This document shows, piece by piece, positions 1 through 7,680 of a DNA stretch of 21,641 nt. Below the pieces are notes generated by a model. It saw only the letters and a program-made list of their open reading frames with translations. It was not told where the DNA came from and made no database searches. The position numbers and the translations under genes were made by a program. Within the stretch, counting starts at the first letter, position 1; each line of letters opens with the position of its first letter. The stretch is from assembly GCA_958403395.1 (NCBI GenBank), contig CATXXF010000033.1, forward strand, positions 1-21,641. The letters run 5' to 3'. The stretch comes from an uncultured Collinsella sp. Its GTDB lineage: Bacteria; Actinomycetota; Coriobacteriia; Coriobacteriales; Coriobacteriaceae.

Positions 1-387
1 CGACCGGATAAACGAAATCTCGACGCCCAGCATATCGGGAATGGTCTCGATGGGATGCAGCTTTTGCTTAGTCTCCTTGGGCTCCGTCTTGAGCGGAACA
101 TCGGACAGCAAGCCCACCTCGTAGGCGAGCGTTGACAGGTCCGTGGCGTTTTCCAGGCGCTGCTTAATCACGTTGAGCGGCATATAGCGGGTCTTCTGCA
201 GGTGCAGAATGACCTCCAGGCGATCAACGTCCTCCTTGGAGTACTGACGGTATCCCTTAGGCGTACGATGAGGGGTAATGAGCCCCTCATCCTCTAGAAA
301 TCTAATTTTTGAGTTCGAAAGATCGGGGTATGCGCCTCGAAGTAGGTTGACGACTTGGCCGATACTCAGATAGTTGCGTTCGGCCAT
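1..387 (-). CDS. MerR-family transcriptional regulator, 3' end cut by the window edge
   Basis: The gene begins with ATG at 387 and is read toward position 1 without a stop, so only the first 129 codons are visible. The N-terminus (MAERNYLSIGQVVNLL) is a MerR winged-helix DNA-binding domain: residues about 7-30 form the helix-turn-helix, followed by KIRFLEDEGLITP and GYRQYS, the wing. Residues 50-70 continue the usual MerR arrangement. The sequence resembles the actinobacterial Rv1828-type regulators, which follow a GarA-type FHA gene. Here too the FHA gene ends 3 bp upstream, so the two are almost certainly co-transcribed. The effector-binding C-terminal part lies outside the window, so ligand and target are unknown. 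The family call is secure; the Rv1828-like subtype is inferred from similarity by eye and from context. Confidence 0.9.
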   Translation of the reverse strand, partial: MAERNYLSIGQVVNLLRGAYPDLSNSKIRFLEDEGLITPHRTPKGYRQYSKEDVDRLEVILHLQKTRYMPLNVIKQRLENATDLSTLAYEVGLLSDVPLKTEPKETKQKLHPIETIPDMLGVEISFIRS

Positions 388-390
388 GCC

Positions 391-825
391 CTACTCACCG
401 GTTTCGATGCGCTCCGGCGTGCTCTCGTGGTAGATGAGCGTAAACGTACCGATCTGAACGGAAGAACCGTCGTGCAGCGGAGCTGCATTGACGATGGCAC
501 CGTCGACCCAGGTGCCATTGAGCGATCCCAAGTCCTCGATGCGAGCGCCGAGGCCCTCGCGAATAATGCGCGCGTGGCTGCGCGAAACAGTCATGTCGTT
601 GAGGAAGATGCCGTTCGCGGGATCGCGGCCGATGGTGGTCACGTCGTCCTCGAGCTCAAAAGCGGCACCCGTCTGCGGACCCTTGACGATGGACAGAACG
701 GGGGCGGTGATGCGCACGTTGGCCATGAGGTCGGGAACAGTGACGTCGCTTGAAGGCACGCGGAATACGCAGGTAGCGTCAGCAGTCTTATCATTCTGAG
801 GCATATTGTTAACCATGTTGTCCAT
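391..825 (-). CDS. FHA-domain protein, GarA/OdhI-like
   Basis: This is a 144-residue protein with a short disordered N-terminus and one forkhead-associated domain, which binds phosphothreonine. I chose the ATG at 825 because it has the sequence TAGGGG about 6 bases upstream; an in-frame ATG at 858 has no such site. FHA signatures are GRDPANGIFLND, SRSHARI and GSLNGTWVDG, in order and spaced as in Mycobacterium GarA (Rv1827) and Corynebacterium OdhI. Those proteins are phosphorylated by PknB or PknG near the N-terminus and control 2-oxoglutarate metabolism. The tail here has DATCVFR at residues 16-22, aligning with the ETTSVFR phosphosite of GarA. The gene sits between pgsA and merR, as in mycobacteria. 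A weak -10-like TATGAT lies on the minus strand at 876-881 in the 66-bp gap after pgsA. The actual metabolic target in this organism is not shown. Confidence 0.88.
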   Translation of the reverse strand: MDNMVNNMPQNDKTADATCVFRVPSSDVTVPDLMANVRITAPVLSIVKGPQTGAAFELEDDVTTIGRDPANGIFLNDMTVSRSHARIIREGLGARIEDLGSLNGTWVDGAIVNAAPLHDGSSVQIGTFTLIYHESTPERIETGE

Positions 826-891
826 GACAACCCCTAACTTATCGCGGACGTGCCGCAAATAATGAACCGCTCGTAATCATACCCCAACGAA

Positions 892-1596
892 TCAGTCTTC
901 GATTTCAGGGTTCAGAAAGTCGATGTCCTCGTCCTCGGGATGCGCGAGAGCCTGTTTAATGGCCACTCCGCCCTTAATGGAGTAGATGACAGCCGTGAGC
1001 ATGGAGAAGATCACGCCGCCGTACACAAAGAAGATGCCGAGGGGCACCGAGCTTCCGTTGAGGCCCGGGAAGGCCTTAAGGGTTGAAGGTAAAAGATGCA
1101 GGCCGTCAATAACGGGGAAACCGAGCAGCATGAGCGAGAATCCGGTCATGAGCAGCGCTGTAGCAATCTTTCCGGGAAAGACCACATCGATGGGGCGACG
1201 ATGATAATGACGCACGATAAGCGTGCCGATGCCCAGATAGATGTCGCGGCCAATAATGAGCACGCAGACCCAGATTGGCAGCTCTCCGCGAACCACCAGT
1301 CCCAGCACGCCGGTGAACAGCAGCGCACGGTCGCAAATGGGATCCATGACCTTGCCGAGCCACGAGACCGTCTTAGTCATGCGGGCGATCTGACCGTCCA
1401 TCCAGTCGGTGGAGGCGGCAACGGCGTAGATAACGATGGCGATGATGCGGTTGTTATCCGTCACAAACAGGTACAGAAATACCAGGGTGAGGATCAGGCG
1501 CGTAAAGGTAATGAAATTGGAGATCGTAAAGATCTTATTCGACGGGTAATCGGAAGTGCCGATAAGCTCCTTTTTGATCTTCTTTTTGATGCCCAC
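892..1596 (-). CDS. pgsA: CDP-diacylglycerol--glycerol-3-phosphate 3-phosphatidyltransferase
   Basis: This integral membrane enzyme makes phosphatidylglycerophosphate from CDP-diacylglycerol and glycerol-3-phosphate, the committed step to phosphatidylglycerol. The CDP-alcohol phosphotransferase signature is present as DWMDGQIARMTKTVSWLG followed by KVMDPICD, giving the expected D-x2-DG-x2-AR-x8-G-x3-D-x3-D pattern. Several hydrophobic stretches follow, consistent with about six membrane helices. The frame is open to 1854, but I place the start at a GTG at 1596 because GGGGGAG lies 4 bases before it, the resulting N-terminus (MGIKKKIKKEL) is a typical basic cytoplasmic start, and the upstream translation looks non-coding. 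That gives 234 residues, within the family range. A pgsA call is favoured over phosphatidylinositol phosphate synthase, but substrate choice in this superfamily is hard to read from sequence alone. Confidence 0.88.
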   Translation of the reverse strand: MGIKKKIKKELIGTSDYPSNKIFTISNFITFTRLILTLVFLYLFVTDNNRIIAIVIYAVAASTDWMDGQIARMTKTVSWLGKVMDPICDRALLFTGVLGLVVRGELPIWVCVLIIGRDIYLGIGTLIVRHYHRRPIDVVFPGKIATALLMTGFSLMLLGFPVIDGLHLLPSTLKAFPGLNGSSVPLGIFFVYGGVIFSMLTAVIYSIKGGVAIKQALAHPEDEDIDFLNPEIED

Positions 1597-1632
1597 AGGA
1601 CTCCCCCGCTGGTTAACGACAAAACTTTCAAT

Positions 1633-1638
1633 ACTATA
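1633..1638 (-). promoter_or_regulatory. possible -10 element for pgsA
   Basis: On the minus strand TATAGT lies at 1638-1633, about 37 bases before the GTG start of pgsA. The best -35 at usable spacing (CTGGAT, 18 bases upstream) is poor, so this is a tentative promoter. The rest of 1597-1857 is a gene-free leader that I describe under findings. Confidence 0.35.
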
Positions 1639-1851
1639 CCCGTTCCGGCGATGTCTATCCAGCGCAGCCATAGAGAGTCCAGACATGTGGAGGGCACTTT
1701 TGGGCGGCGGGGGATTTCGCATTCGTGTACATCTGCCTCTAAACATGTCGAAAAATGTCGATTTCGGTGGCTGATGCACACGTTTTGATTCGGTGGTTAC
1801 ATCGATCGGGAACGTCGTTGCTTTAAGCAAATTAATCATGATGACTAAAAA

Positions 1852-1882
1852 CAAAAAAGGTCAGGCACTAAGTGCCTGACCT
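1852..1882 (-). terminator. rho-independent terminator after tRNA-Pro
   Basis: Read on the minus strand, AGGTCAGGCAC and GTGCCTGACCT form a perfect 11-bp stem with a TTA loop, followed by six T residues at 1857-1852. It begins 10 bases after the CCA end of the tRNA-Pro gene and would separate that transcript from pgsA. Confidence 0.9.
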
Positions 1883-1891
1883 GAAAACTTC

Positions 1892-1968
<77 letters not shown>

Positions 1969-2010
1969 AAGCTTTTGTTTGATGCTCTGCTCTCGCTCGC
2001 AACAGGGAGT

Positions 2011-2040
2011 ATATTAACCCGAAACTTTAGACTTGTGCAA
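2011..2040 (-). promoter_or_regulatory. likely promoter of tRNA-Pro
   Basis: On the minus strand TTGCAC (2040-2035) is followed after 18 bases by TAATAT (2016-2011); an overlapping TATACT at 2013-2008 is an alternative -10. It sits about 45 bases upstream of the tRNA, just past the stop of coaBC, where I see no terminator hairpin. Confidence 0.6.
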
Positions 2041-2048
2041 GAACTTTT

Positions 2049-3266
2049 TTACAATTTTTGAAGCAAGTCCAAAATTGTATCTGCGAGCTGGGGTTTTGTT
2101 AGTACGGGAAGTTCTTGCGTACCCGTTGTGCTCACAATCCAGGCCTTGTTGGTGTCGGTCCCAAAGCCCGAATCGGTGCGTGAGACATCGTTGGCGATTA
2201 TTACATCGCACCCCTTGCGGGCCAATTTGCGCTCTGCGTACTCGACAACGTTATCGGTCTCGGCCGCAAATCCGATCACGCATCGCTCGCCCTTCTGGCG
2301 CGAGAGCTCGGCCAAAATATCGACCGTCTCGACCAGTTCGATGCGATCCAGGCGCTCGTTGGCCTTTTTGAGCTTATGGTCCGCAGGGGCCGCGGGGGTG
2401 TAGTCGGCGACGGCGGCCGCACAAATTGCCGCATCGGCCGTCTGGAAGGCGCTCAGGGCCGCCTGGAGCATCTCTGCGGCGGTCTGCACGCGCACGCACT
2501 CTACGCCGCAGGGCACATCGAGTGATGTCGGTCCCAACACGAGCGTGACCGCAGCGCCGCGGCGTGCGGCCTCCCCCGCCAGGGCGATGCCCATCTTGCC
2601 CGAAGAGCGGTTGCCAATGAATCGCACGGGGTCGATCGGCTCGTGCGTGGGACCGGCGGTAATTACGATGCGCTTACCCGCCAGGTCCTGTGGCGCGGGG
2701 TTGAGCACCTCACAGACAGCCTCTACGATGTCCTCGGGCTCGCTCATGCGTCCCGTGTCCACGTCGCCGCAGGCAAGGTAGCCGCTGCCCGGACCCACCA
2801 CATGGACACCGCGCTCGCGCAGCGTGGCCATGTTGGCCTGCGTCGCCGGCGCCTTCCACATGCCGTTGTTCATAGCGGGTGCGATCACGATGGGTCGCGG
2901 CGTCGCAAGCAGCGTGGTGGAGATGAGGTCATCGGCGACGCCGTTGGCCATCTTGGCGATGATATTGGCCGTCGCGGGTGCCACGACCACCAGATCGGGC
3001 TCCTGCGCCAGCGAAATGTGGTGGATGGGGTCGGAGGGATCGTCGAATAGGCCCACGGCAACGGGCTCGTTGGTGAGCGCACGGAAGGTGAGCGGGCCCA
3101 CAAACTCGGTGGCATGCTCGCTCATAACGACCTTGACGCGCGCGCCGCGCTTTTGCAGCAGGCGCACGATATTGCACGACTTATAGGCGGCGATCCCGCC
3201 GGTAATGCCCAGCAGGATCGTTTTTCCCTCAAGTTGCATTGAATTGTTGGATGCCGCCGTCATCAT
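2049..3266 (-). CDS. coaBC: bifunctional phosphopantothenoylcysteine decarboxylase / phosphopantothenate--cysteine ligase
   Basis: This 405-residue flavoprotein carries out two consecutive steps of coenzyme A synthesis: CTP-dependent joining of cysteine to 4'-phosphopantothenate, then decarboxylation to 4'-phosphopantetheine. The N-terminal CoaC half shows GITGGIAAYKS (FMN binding), HHISLA (catalytic His), PAMNNGMW and the mobile-flap motif LACGDVDTGRM with its cysteine. The CoaB half begins near residue 195 with ITAGPTHEPIDPVRFIGN and SSGKMG, then AAVADYTPA and KLKK, which mark the ligase. The start ATG at 3266 directly abuts the stop of the upstream COG1579 gene (TAAATG) and has AAGGAAG just before it; a second ATG follows immediately. 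It is the last gene of the long minus-strand cluster. Length and motifs match the family and nothing appears broken. Confidence 0.97.
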   Translation of the reverse strand: MMTAASNNSMQLEGKTILLGITGGIAAYKSCNIVRLLQKRGARVKVVMSEHATEFVGPLTFRALTNEPVAVGLFDDPSDPIHHISLAQEPDLVVVAPATANIIAKMANGVADDLISTTLLATPRPIVIAPAMNNGMWKAPATQANMATLRERGVHVVGPGSGYLACGDVDTGRMSEPEDIVEAVCEVLNPAPQDLAGKRIVITAGPTHEPIDPVRFIGNRSSGKMGIALAGEAARRGAAVTLVLGPTSLDVPCGVECVRVQTAAEMLQAALSAFQTADAAICAAAVADYTPAAPADHKLKKANERLDRIELVETVDILAELSRQKGERCVIGFAAETDNVVEYAERKLARKGCDVIIANDVSRTDSGFGTDTNKAWIVSTTGTQELPVLTKPQLADTILDLLQKL

Positions 3267-3986
3267 TTAAGCTTCCTTGCTGGGAAGCACCAGCAGGCGG
3301 TGGCAGTACGGGCAATGCGCGATCTCGCTACCGTCGTGGTTGAGGTCGCTCATGGACGATGCCTGGAGCGCGGTGTGGCAGATGGTGGGAATGTTGCCCT
3401 TGATGGTCTCGACGGCCAGGCCGCGGAACTGCTTGAGCAGGCGCTCGTAGTCGGTGAGCACGTCGGTCGGCAGCGTGGCGGCAAGGGCGGTGCGCTCCTT
3501 AGTGGCGGCGTCAATCTGTGCCTGGAGGTCGGCGGCCTTGGCGCGGGCGGCCTTGGTGTCGGCCTTCACGCCCTCCTCGAACTTGGCGATGATGGCCTGC
3601 GCGCGAGCCTCGCGGTCGAGCGCCTCCTTGTGGGCGACGACGACATCTTTGCGGGTGTGCTCGATCTTGTCCAAGCGCTTGGCCAGGGTGGCGAGCTCGT
3701 TCTCCAGGTCCTGAACCTCGCGGTAGTCAGAGCCATCAACGTGGCACTTCTTGGCGGCCTCGATGGCGTTATTGGTCTGGATCTCGGTGGTGTTGAGATC
3801 GTCGAGCTCAATATCCAGGTCCTTGCGCTGGGCGTAGAGCTTGGTCATTTCGGACTTGAGCTTCACATAGGTCTTGCGCTTGGAAGCGAGCTCCTTGAGC
3901 TCCGGCATATTGGCAAGTTCGCTCTTGTTGCGGGCGAGCTCCAAATCGATCTGTTGCAGCTTGAGTAGCGTAGCGCCGGCGCTCAT
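3267..3986 (-). CDS. COG1579 (zf-RING_7 type) coiled-coil protein with zinc-ribbon-like C-terminus
   Basis: The 239-residue product is dominated by a long antiparallel coiled coil (about residues 5-190, rich in Lys, Glu, Ala and Leu heptads) followed by a short Cys/His segment. I chose ATG at 3986 because it overlaps the stop of the NIF3 gene as ATGA and has GGAGAG 7 bases upstream; the longer frame to 4022 lies inside NIF3. The family normally ends in a four-cysteine ribbon of two CxxC pairs. Here C225-P-Y-C228 is intact, but the first pair is reduced to a single C203 followed by H204, with Pro200 where the first cysteine is expected. Function is poorly known; a nucleic acid or scaffolding role has been suggested. 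The NIF3-COG1579 pairing is common in Gram-positives and supports the assignment. Confidence 0.85.
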   Translation of the reverse strand: MSAGATLLKLQQIDLELARNKSELANMPELKELASKRKTYVKLKSEMTKLYAQRKDLDIELDDLNTTEIQTNNAIEAAKKCHVDGSDYREVQDLENELATLAKRLDKIEHTRKDVVVAHKEALDREARAQAIIAKFEEGVKADTKAARAKAADLQAQIDAATKERTALAATLPTDVLTDYERLLKQFRGLAVETIKGNIPTICHTALQASSMSDLNHDGSEIAHCPYCHRLLVLPSKEA

Positions 3987-4792
3987 AAGTTCTCTCCTTT
4001 TGTCACAGTCCACCATTGGCAAGGGTTCAGTATTTTAATCGCATGACGGGGGTCGACCCCGGCGTCAACTGCAGAGTTCATCAATATATCAACGAACGGC
4101 TCCTCGGAGCGGTCGTGGCCGAGCAAGATCACCGGCAGCCCGCGTAAGGCAAGGTCTTGCGCCACGTGGTAGCCCGTTTCGCCCGTCACGACAACGTCCG
4201 CGCCCGCGGCGATGGCAAGCTCTCCAAAGTCGCCCAGGGAGCCGCCCAAAATGGCGACAGTGCGGCACGGGCGATCGGCTTCGCCCCACACACGCGGGTC
4301 GCTGCCGAAGGCTGTGACAGCACGGGTGGCAAGATCGCGCAGCGTGCACGGGTCGTTGAGCGTTGCAAGCGCGCCCAGGCCGGTGGCCTCGGGGTCGTCC
4401 ACGTGCTCCAGTGAGCTCACGGGTGCGGCACCCAGCAGCTTGCTCAGGCAGACACGGGCTTCGTGCGAGCGGTCCAGGTTGGTGTGGAGCGAGATAATGC
4501 TCACGCCGCAACGCGCTGCCTCGTAGAGCGCTGCACTGCATTGGGGGTGTGCTGAATCCGCCGGACAAAACGCCTCGGGCGCCTTGATATAGATGGGATG
4601 ATGCGTCAGCAGCACGTTGGCGCCGGCCTCCAAGGCGCGGCGAACATTAGCCTCGGTCGCATCGAGTGCGCAGGCAACACCGGTAATCTCCGCGGCAGGG
4701 TCGCCGACGGAGAGTCCTACATGGTCCCAACTCTCGGCATCAGCCTTGGGATAGCGTGCCAGCAGCGCGCGCTCAAGCTCGGCGACGATCAT
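3983..4792 (-). CDS. NIF3-like dinuclear metal centre protein (GTP cyclohydrolase 1 type 2 homologue)
   Basis: The 269-residue product belongs to the NIF3/YqfO/YbgI family, hexameric proteins that hold two metal ions in each subunit. Visible family motifs are SWDHVGL near residue 21, LLTHHPI (H64, H65), LHTNLD (H102, D106), a GETGYH segment near 203-208, and GHDRSEE with H225 and E229, which complete the metal site. The long insert of some Firmicutes members is absent, so this is the short form. ATG at 4792 overlaps the stop of the cysteine desulfurase gene as ATGA, and its own stop overlaps the next gene in the same way, so the three are probably translationally coupled. The biochemical role is unsettled; the cyclohydrolase label in databases rests on limited evidence. 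Confidence 0.9.
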   Translation of the reverse strand: MIVAELERALLARYPKADAESWDHVGLSVGDPAAEITGVACALDATEANVRRALEAGANVLLTHHPIYIKAPEAFCPADSAHPQCSAALYEAARCGVSIISLHTNLDRSHEARVCLSKLLGAAPVSSLEHVDDPEATGLGALATLNDPCTLRDLATRAVTAFGSDPRVWGEADRPCRTVAILGGSLGDFGELAIAAGADVVVTGETGYHVAQDLALRGLPVILLGHDRSEEPFVDILMNSAVDAGVDPRHAIKILNPCQWWTVTKGENL

Positions 4793-5967
4793 GCAGCACC
4801 TACGATCGAGAGCAGCGTCTGGGCAAAGTCGTCCAGGTCAGCCGGGTCCACGCGGTCATCGAAGGAGATGCGCAGTGCGCCTAGCGCCTGCTCGCGACCA
4901 ATGCCCATTGCGCTGAGCACGTGGCTCGGGTCCATGCTGCCGCTCGAGCACGCCGAGCCGGCCGAAACCTCAAAGCCGGCGGCGTCGAGCTTGATGATGA
5001 GCTCCTCGGAGTCCATGCCATCAATGTAGATCGATACTATACCCGGCAGACGATCGGCCTGCGCGTAGTCGCCCATCGTGTCGTGAATGCGCGGGTGGGC
5101 CGTAAGCGTGGCGTACAGCTTATCGGACAGGGCCTGCAGCGTCGCGCGCTCCTGGGCCACATGGGGCGCCAACGTGCGTACGGCGGCGGCAAAGGCCAAT
5201 TGCGTGCGCAGGTCCTGCGTGCCCGCGCGACGTCCGGCTTCCTGTCCACCGCCAAAGATGCGGGGACGCAGCGGCGTGCGGTTCTTAAGGTAGAGTGCGC
5301 CGGATGCCACGGGGCCGCCGATCTTGTGAGCGGCAACGGTCATAGCATCGACGCCCAGCTCGGTGACATCGAGCGGAATATGCAAGTAGCCTTGGATGGC
5401 ATCGGTATGAAACAGGGCGCCGGCAGCATGTGCGGCGGCGGCAAGCTCACGGATGGGCTGCACCACGCCGGTCTCGTTGTTGGCAACCATGATGCTCACG
5501 AGCGCCACGTCGTCGCCTAGCAGCTCGACAAGCGTGGCGGGCTCTATGTAGCCAGTGCGGCAGGGCTGCACCAGGTCGACGGTAAAGCCGGCGGCACGCA
5601 GCAGCGGCAGGTTATCCAGAATCGAATCGTGCTCGATCGCCGACACGATCACGCGGTTACGCTTGCGATCGCGCTGACGAGCGCCCTCGGCAAGACCGAG
5701 CAGCGCCAGCTGGTTGGCCTCGGTGCCGCCGTTGGTAAGGATGATCTCGGACGGGCGAACGCGTGCGCCAAAGCTACGTGCGATTTCGCGACGGGCGACT
5801 TCCAGGCGTGCGGCGGCCTTGCGGCCAAGCGAGTGCAGCGAGTTGGGGTTGACGCCCGCAAGCTCGCTGTCGTCGTACTCGCGCTGCGCAAGGAGCGCCT
5901 CGGCGCGCATGGGCGTCGAGGCGGCATAGTCAAGATTCACGGGTATGCGGTTTTGACCTGCGGTCAT
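4789..5967 (-). CDS. cysteine desulfurase, NifS/IscS-like class V aminotransferase
   Basis: This PLP enzyme takes sulfur from cysteine as a protein-bound persulfide and releases alanine, supplying sulfur for Fe-S clusters or thio-modified tRNA. The 392-residue sequence has LDYAAST at the N-terminus, NGGTEANQLAL, H113 in SAIEHDS, NNETG, D189 and Q192 in FHTDAIQG, the PLP lysine K215 in AAHKIGGP, and the persulfide loop SAGSACSSGSMDPSH with C340. The loop length fits the NifS/IscS group rather than SufS. No IscU or MnmA gene is adjacent, so the sulfur acceptor cannot be read from context; it might serve Fe-S enzymes such as IspH, but that is speculation. The gene lies 6 bp after rpe and overlaps NIF3 by 4 bp. 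Confidence 0.92.
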   Translation of the reverse strand: MTAGQNRIPVNLDYAASTPMRAEALLAQREYDDSELAGVNPNSLHSLGRKAAARLEVARREIARSFGARVRPSEIILTNGGTEANQLALLGLAEGARQRDRKRNRVIVSAIEHDSILDNLPLLRAAGFTVDLVQPCRTGYIEPATLVELLGDDVALVSIMVANNETGVVQPIRELAAAAHAAGALFHTDAIQGYLHIPLDVTELGVDAMTVAAHKIGGPVASGALYLKNRTPLRPRIFGGGQEAGRRAGTQDLRTQLAFAAAVRTLAPHVAQERATLQALSDKLYATLTAHPRIHDTMGDYAQADRLPGIVSIYIDGMDSEELIIKLDAAGFEVSAGSACSSGSMDPSHVLSAMGIGREQALGALRISFDDRVDPADLDDFAQTLLSIVGAA

Positions 5968-5973
5968 AAGGGT

Positions 5974-6645
5974 TTATGCCTCCTGTGCAGCCTCGTTGCC
6001 CAGCTTCTGCAGCAGCGCAACCTCGGCAGCGGGATCTTCGGACTTAAATACGGCAGAACCGGCCACGAGCACGTTGGCGCCGGCCTTGACGACCTCGGCA
6101 ATGTTCTTGGAAGAGATGCCGCCGTCGACCTCGATGAGGGGCGAAACGCCGTGACGCTCACACATGGCCTTAAGCTCGTGGAGCTTATGCAAAGTGCCCG
6201 GGATAAAGCTTTGGCCGCCAAAGCCCGGGTTCACGCTCATGAGCAGCACCATATCGACAACGTCGATGATGCTCTCGAGCACGCACACGGGGGTGGCGGG
6301 GTTGAGCACTACGCCGGCCTTAACGCCGCGCTGCTGCAGATGGGTGAGCGTGCGGTGCAGGTGCGTAGATGCCTCGTAGTGCACGGTGATCATATCGGCA
6401 CCGGCGTCGGCATACCAATCGACGGTCTCGTCGGGGTTCGACACCATCAGGTGCGCATCGACCGGCACGTCGGTGGAGCGCTTGACGGCCTTAAGGATGT
6501 CAACGCCAAAGGTGAGGTTGCCGGTAAAGTGACCGTCCATAACGTCGAAGTGCACGTAGTCGGCACCGGCGATCTTGTCGAGCTCGCCCTTGAGGTTGGC
6601 CATGTCGGCCGAAAGGACGGACGGAGCGATTTTGATGGAACCCAT
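5974..6645 (-). CDS. rpe: ribulose-phosphate 3-epimerase
   Basis: The 223-residue TIM-barrel enzyme interconverts ribulose-5-phosphate and xylulose-5-phosphate in the pentose phosphate pathway. It has the N-terminal IAPSVLSAD motif, the metal-binding HFDVMDGHF (H32, D34, D37), DAHLMV with H65, SVNPGFGGQSF, and EVDGGIS with D174, all the catalytic and phosphate-binding elements expected. Length is typical. The ATG at 6645 has AAAGG about 10 bases upstream. It lies 18 bp downstream of gpsA and 6 bp upstream of the cysteine desulfurase, with no visible terminator on either side, so it is probably part of the long transcript rather than of a pentose phosphate operon. Confidence 0.97.
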   Translation of the reverse strand: MGSIKIAPSVLSADMANLKGELDKIAGADYVHFDVMDGHFTGNLTFGVDILKAVKRSTDVPVDAHLMVSNPDETVDWYADAGADMITVHYEASTHLHRTLTHLQQRGVKAGVVLNPATPVCVLESIIDVVDMVLLMSVNPGFGGQSFIPGTLHKLHELKAMCERHGVSPLIEVDGGISSKNIAEVVKAGANVLVAGSAVFKSEDPAAEVALLQKLGNEAAQEA

Positions 6646-6663
6646 GGTAGAAGCCTTTCTGCG

Positions 6664-7671
6664 CTAGTCGGTGAGTCCGTAGAACTCTTGAGAGGGGACG
6701 CGATCGGTAAGAATCTCGAGCGCCCTATCCAAAGTAACACCGTTGTAGAGCGTTTGCTCCACGGCAAAGGTGAGCGGAATGTCTACGCCCAGTGAACGGG
6801 CAAGCTCGCTGACGCTGCGGGCCGCGACGGCGCCCTCGACCACCATATGCGTGCGCGTTTGATACTCGTCGAGCGACACGCCGTGGGCAAACTCGTAGCC
6901 AAAGGTGCGGTTGCGCGAATGCTCCGAGGTGCAGGTGGCAATGAGGTCGCCCATGCCGGCAAGTCCCATGCAGGTCATAGCTTGACCGCCGCGGGCGTGC
7001 ACCAGACGGCTGATCTCGGCTAGGCCGCGCGTCATGATGAGGGCGAGCGTGTTATCGCCCGCGCCGGTGCCGGCGGAGATGCCGCACACGATGGCAATGA
7101 CATTTTTCATGGCGCCGCAGACCTCGACACCGGTCATGTCCTGCGACAGATAGATGCGGAAGGCCGTGGACAGGAGCAGGTCCTTAAAGGTCTCCCCTAC
7201 CTGCGGATCTTTGCTGGCGATGACGGCGGCCGAAAGCCCGCCGCGGCAGATCTCCTCGGCATGGTTGGGGCCCGAGAGCGCCGCCACGCGCGCCTCGTTG
7301 CCGATCTCGCTGGCGATGACCTCGCTCATGAGCAGGCCGGACTCTGGCTCAATTCCCTTGGTGAGGCAGAGCACCGGGGTATCGGCGGCGACAAAGGGCG
7401 CAGCCTGGTGGCACACGCTGCGAAGGTGCGTCGAAGGAACGGCAAAGATGATGGCCTCGGCACCGTCGAGCGCCTGCACCAGGTCCGTGGTGGCGACGAC
7501 GTTGCCGGGCAGCTCGTAGCCCACAAGGTAGCGGGGGTTACGATGCTCGCCGTTGATGCCAGCGGCCGTCTGCTTGCCATGGGCCCACATGGTCACGCGC
7601 TCGGCTCGCGCGGCGGCAAGGCCGGCGACGGCGGTTCCCCAGGAGCCGGAGCCAATCAGCGCAACATTCAT
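6664..7671 (-). CDS. gpsA: NAD(P)-dependent glycerol-3-phosphate dehydrogenase
   Basis: The 335-residue enzyme reduces dihydroxyacetone phosphate to sn-glycerol-3-phosphate, the backbone for phospholipids. The Rossmann motif GSGSWGTA is at residues 7-14, LCLTKGIE with K105 and SGPNHAEE follow, and the catalytic lysine is K189 in GAMKNVIAI. The C-terminal helical domain has GLAGMGDLIATCTS and SRNRTFG, which bind substrate. GGAGAG lies 4 bases before the ATG and overlaps the stop of plsY, so translation is probably coupled. Its product feeds directly into PlsY encoded just upstream and PgsA encoded further down. Length and motifs are standard. Confidence 0.97.
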   Translation of the reverse strand: MNVALIGSGSWGTAVAGLAAARAERVTMWAHGKQTAAGINGEHRNPRYLVGYELPGNVVATTDLVQALDGAEAIIFAVPSTHLRSVCHQAAPFVAADTPVLCLTKGIEPESGLLMSEVIASEIGNEARVAALSGPNHAEEICRGGLSAAVIASKDPQVGETFKDLLLSTAFRIYLSQDMTGVEVCGAMKNVIAIVCGISAGTGAGDNTLALIMTRGLAEISRLVHARGGQAMTCMGLAGMGDLIATCTSEHSRNRTFGYEFAHGVSLDEYQTRTHMVVEGAVAARSVSELARSLGVDIPLTFAVEQTLYNGVTLDRALEILTDRVPSQEFYGLTD

Positions 7672-7680
7672 GACTCTCTC

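Noticed and set aside
1597..1854. N-terminal extension of pgsA to the ATG at 1854
   Set aside because: No ribosome-binding site supports the distal start, the extension overlaps the T tract of the tRNA-Pro terminator, and the GTG at 1596 has a strong site and gives normal family length.
5629..6795. 388-codon plus-strand open frame opposite nifS, rpe and gpsA
   Set aside because: It runs across three well supported genes on the other strand and shows no motif or ribosome-binding site; a mirror frame of GC-rich coding DNA.
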